From assembly GCA_025024175.1 (NCBI GenBank), contig QCXZ01000003.1, positions 39,084,257-39,148,256 of the forward strand: a stretch of 64,000 nucleotides of DNA. The letters run 5' to 3'. The DNA comes from Rhyzopertha dominica (Eukaryota > Arthropoda > Insecta > Coleoptera > Bostrichidae). Positions 62,056 through 64,000 of this stretch are shown here, piece by piece. Positions within the stretch are counted from its first letter, which is position 1. Each line of letters starts with the position of its first letter. The notes beneath the pieces were generated by a model that saw nothing but the letters and a program-made list of their open reading frames with translations, was not told the DNA's origin and searched no databases. The position numbers and the translations under genes are program-made.

Positions 62056-62851
62056 GTAAGGCGTTCTTTCTTTTAATAGCACGATATAGAACTCGATTCT
62101 CGGTGATCNCAATTTTACAATAATAAATATGACATATTTACGACGTTAAAATATTAAAAAAATGTGTATGAATATGTGAAGCTTTTATTTTACCGGTGTA
62201 ATTTTGCGTGAAATTTACTGTTCATAGTAATATGAAGGCATAACTGTGATCCTCTGTATTTTATTTAGAGTAAAAAATGGCACAGCAGAAAACGTGATAA
62301 GTACATTTATTTTTAAAAATTCTTGTACGCTAATTCTCAATCACAGTAAAGAACAAGCGGGATACGTAGCTGTTGTATTGCAAGTAATTTCTGCCCAGTT
62401 TTGTTTTGTGTTATTTAAATTTATATGCACAGGAGTCTAAGCATGTTTTTACTCTAAATCGAAAACTCAAATTGCACCCTACGTTCAGGACAAATATTAA
62501 GAGAAACGAAATGCATAGTAAGATATAATAATCAAAATTAATGAATTGACTGATTATATCTTAGATGCACGACGGTAAACTTTGTCGCTAAATGCAAAAT
62601 TGAAGATTGGGTGTATTACTTCGAAAGTGTAAGATTATGAAGCTGGAATAGATAATTACAGTGCATAGGAGAAACTTTATTTCAAATTCAGTTTTTTTTC
62701 TAGGCTAAATCAGCTAAAATGAAATGTTAAAAAAATGGGACAACTGGTCAAAATGGCAGGTTGATTTTGATCGTATTTTACCATTCAAATGTTAAAAGTT
62801 ATAAATAGTAGTAAGCTTTCGGGAACGCAATTTTCTTTGAGTGTGTTAGAA

Positions 62852-62972
62852 AAATAGATGTCAATGCGATGTGTCAGCAATGAACTGGCACGATGACAAG
62901 GCCACCTAGCTGCCTTCACGGGTACTACTTATTTTAGAAAGTAGACCTAAACTAGACTGATGAGCTATAATG
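62852..62972 (-). repeat. Interspersed repeat family, copy 5 (reverse)
   Basis: On the - strand: AGCTCATCAGTCTAGTTTAG, AAGTAGTACCCGTGAAGGCA, GCTAGGTGGCCTTGTCATCG, then GCTGACACATCGCATTGACA. It joins the AGCTCATCAG block directly to the tail block, so the middle is deleted relative to copy 4. Confidence 0.65.
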
Positions 62973-63445
62973 ATAACATAATAGTTGGTTGCGATGCAGA
63001 TAGCATATACATTTTCAAAATAGTGTGTGTTGGTATGCAAAATAAGTCAAATGAAACCTGGCCTTATTCGAAATAATAAAATAATTATGTTGCTAGAAAA
63101 GGAACTAACAACCAAAAACTACTGTAAAGTCAAACAAGGAATGTTAATATAAAATTATGTTGACAAAATTAGCACTTTTATGCATTACTTTTATAATACC
63201 AAAAAAAAATTTCACAAGTTCAAAAAGAAATTATTTCCAAAGCTTTTTTAAGGAAAACGTAGTAGGTAGTTTAAATAAAACAAAACATTAAGAACTAAGA
63301 TAGACAATCCTGGAAATACTGTCTAAAATACAATCCTAAATTTTAACAATAATCATATAATCATAGCCACGTTAGCATCGCATAAATATTAATAAATGGT
63401 TAAAGAGTGCTTAATAGATAGGTTAATTAAAACCAAACTTCCATT

Positions 63446-63482
63446 ACATAGTGACATGCTACTCCGTAGCATGTCACTATGT
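63446..63482. repeat. Near-perfect short hairpin
   Basis: ACATAGTGACATGCTA (63446-63461) and TAGCATGTCACTATGT (63467-63482) are exact inverses with only CTCCG between them. No U-run or gene context suggests a terminator; it is an isolated palindrome. Confidence 0.9.
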
Positions 63483-64000
63483 GATTATTATTAATAATAA
63501 ATTCGTAATCCGAAAGTACCTTTTAGATTAAGTTTTTAAATTTAGTTTTACTCATTTTCTACGAGAGGAAGGATTTTGTATATGTTGGCGAAATGTCACT
63601 TGACAACGATGTTAGAAAGAGAAGACATGGTATTTATCTATAATGTGGACGTTTTGGTTATTAGGTATTTTCTGATATTGCAATAAATATTTAATATTGC
63701 TATAATAGTGTAGTCACTACCTGAACTTATCAACAGAAAAAGGTCAATTCTATTTCATAAAGCCCGGCCAAATTTTTTTCTCAATGGTTGTTAAAAAACT
63801 TGAACGACTCCAAATATTAAACTGGTGGTTTGATCGTGTTGTTAGAAGTGTGTGAATGCGAATGGTTCTTATTTTGATTAAAAATATTTGTTGGCATTTT
63901 CGCAATCAAAATATAATATGCAGATATTTTCATTTTACCTAGCGTGACCGACATTGTCATAGAACTTTACAAAATAAACTAACTTTTAACAACATGCCTG

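Larger units (their letters stand above)
62056..64000 (+). other. CngA: Downstream intron or 3' flank of the CNG gene
   Basis: Begins with the GTAAGG donor overlapping a TAA. No convincing further exon was found; a weak candidate opens after TTTTATTTAG at 62268 (R-V-K-N-G-T-A-E-N) but has no family match I recognise. Contains interspersed repeat copy 5 and a hairpin at 63446-63482; otherwise AT-rich with nothing else seen. Confidence 0.6.

Noticed and set aside
62268..62300. Possible further CNG exon after TTTTATTTAG
   Set aside because: Acceptor-like and in phase, but the encoded residues match nothing I know in CNG channels and no good donor follows.
1..64000. CRISPR arrays, bacterial operons, rRNA or tRNA genes
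   Set aside because: None seen; repeats here are dispersed transposon relics and the gene structure is eukaryotic.

Overview
The window is almost certainly from an insect nuclear genome. It is AT-rich, has very large introns with canonical GT/AG borders, and is littered with decayed transposable elements of types common in insects (Penelope-like, R1-clade, Jockey-like, copia, gypsy, mariner/Tc1, hAT). No prokaryotic signals, rRNA, tRNA or CRISPR arrays were seen. Scattered single N bases suggest a draft assembly. The species cannot be named from what is here.

The only host gene I can support runs the length of the window on the + strand: a cyclic nucleotide-gated (CNG) channel, A-type subunit, similar to Drosophila CngA/Cngl. 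Eight exons are recognisable (145-381, 6086-6248, 30328-30740, 37531-37746, 40272-40494, 48242-48322, 50231-50425, 61829-62055). Their phases fit together and encode about 584 residues: a basic N-terminal segment, S1-S2, S3-S5, the pore with a TIGET filter and S6, the C-linker, the cyclic-nucleotide-binding domain and the C-terminal leucine-zipper (CLZ) coiled coil. The 5' end of the gene lies upstream of the window and the 3' end is probably downstream. Exon 3 carries one extra G (30484/30485) at the start of S4 that breaks the frame. It is either a sequencing error or a real lesion.

Everything else is intron. Intron 1 (5.7 kb): a gypsy remnant with LTR pieces and copy A of a small inverted-repeat element. 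Intron 2 (24 kb): a 1.45-kb palindromic element, a Jockey-like RT on the - strand, members of an interspersed repeat family, a mariner-like transposase on the - strand, a (TA)n array, a Tc1 scrap and a 755-bp hAT-like element with a perfect 8-bp target duplication. Intron 3 (6.8 kb): a second Jockey-like RT, a hAT-type N-terminal fragment, a copia pol remnant and the 5' end of another mariner-type element. Intron 4: a possible pogo/Tigger tail. Intron 5: a Penelope-like element with an inverted copy of its own 3' part joined head to head. Intron 6: a Penelope fragment and two interspersed repeats. Intron 7: a Jockey-like fragment, copy B of the small inverted-repeat element, two hAT elements with perfect 8-bp target duplications (one with a BED-finger coding remnant), and a second head-to-head Penelope-like element split by an R1-clade fragment.

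I found no convincing new functional system. The points most worth checking are the frame break in S4, the three hAT elements with intact target duplications, the repeated head-to-head Penelope architecture, the Penelope/R1 chimera, and an interspersed repeat family with five copies in the window.
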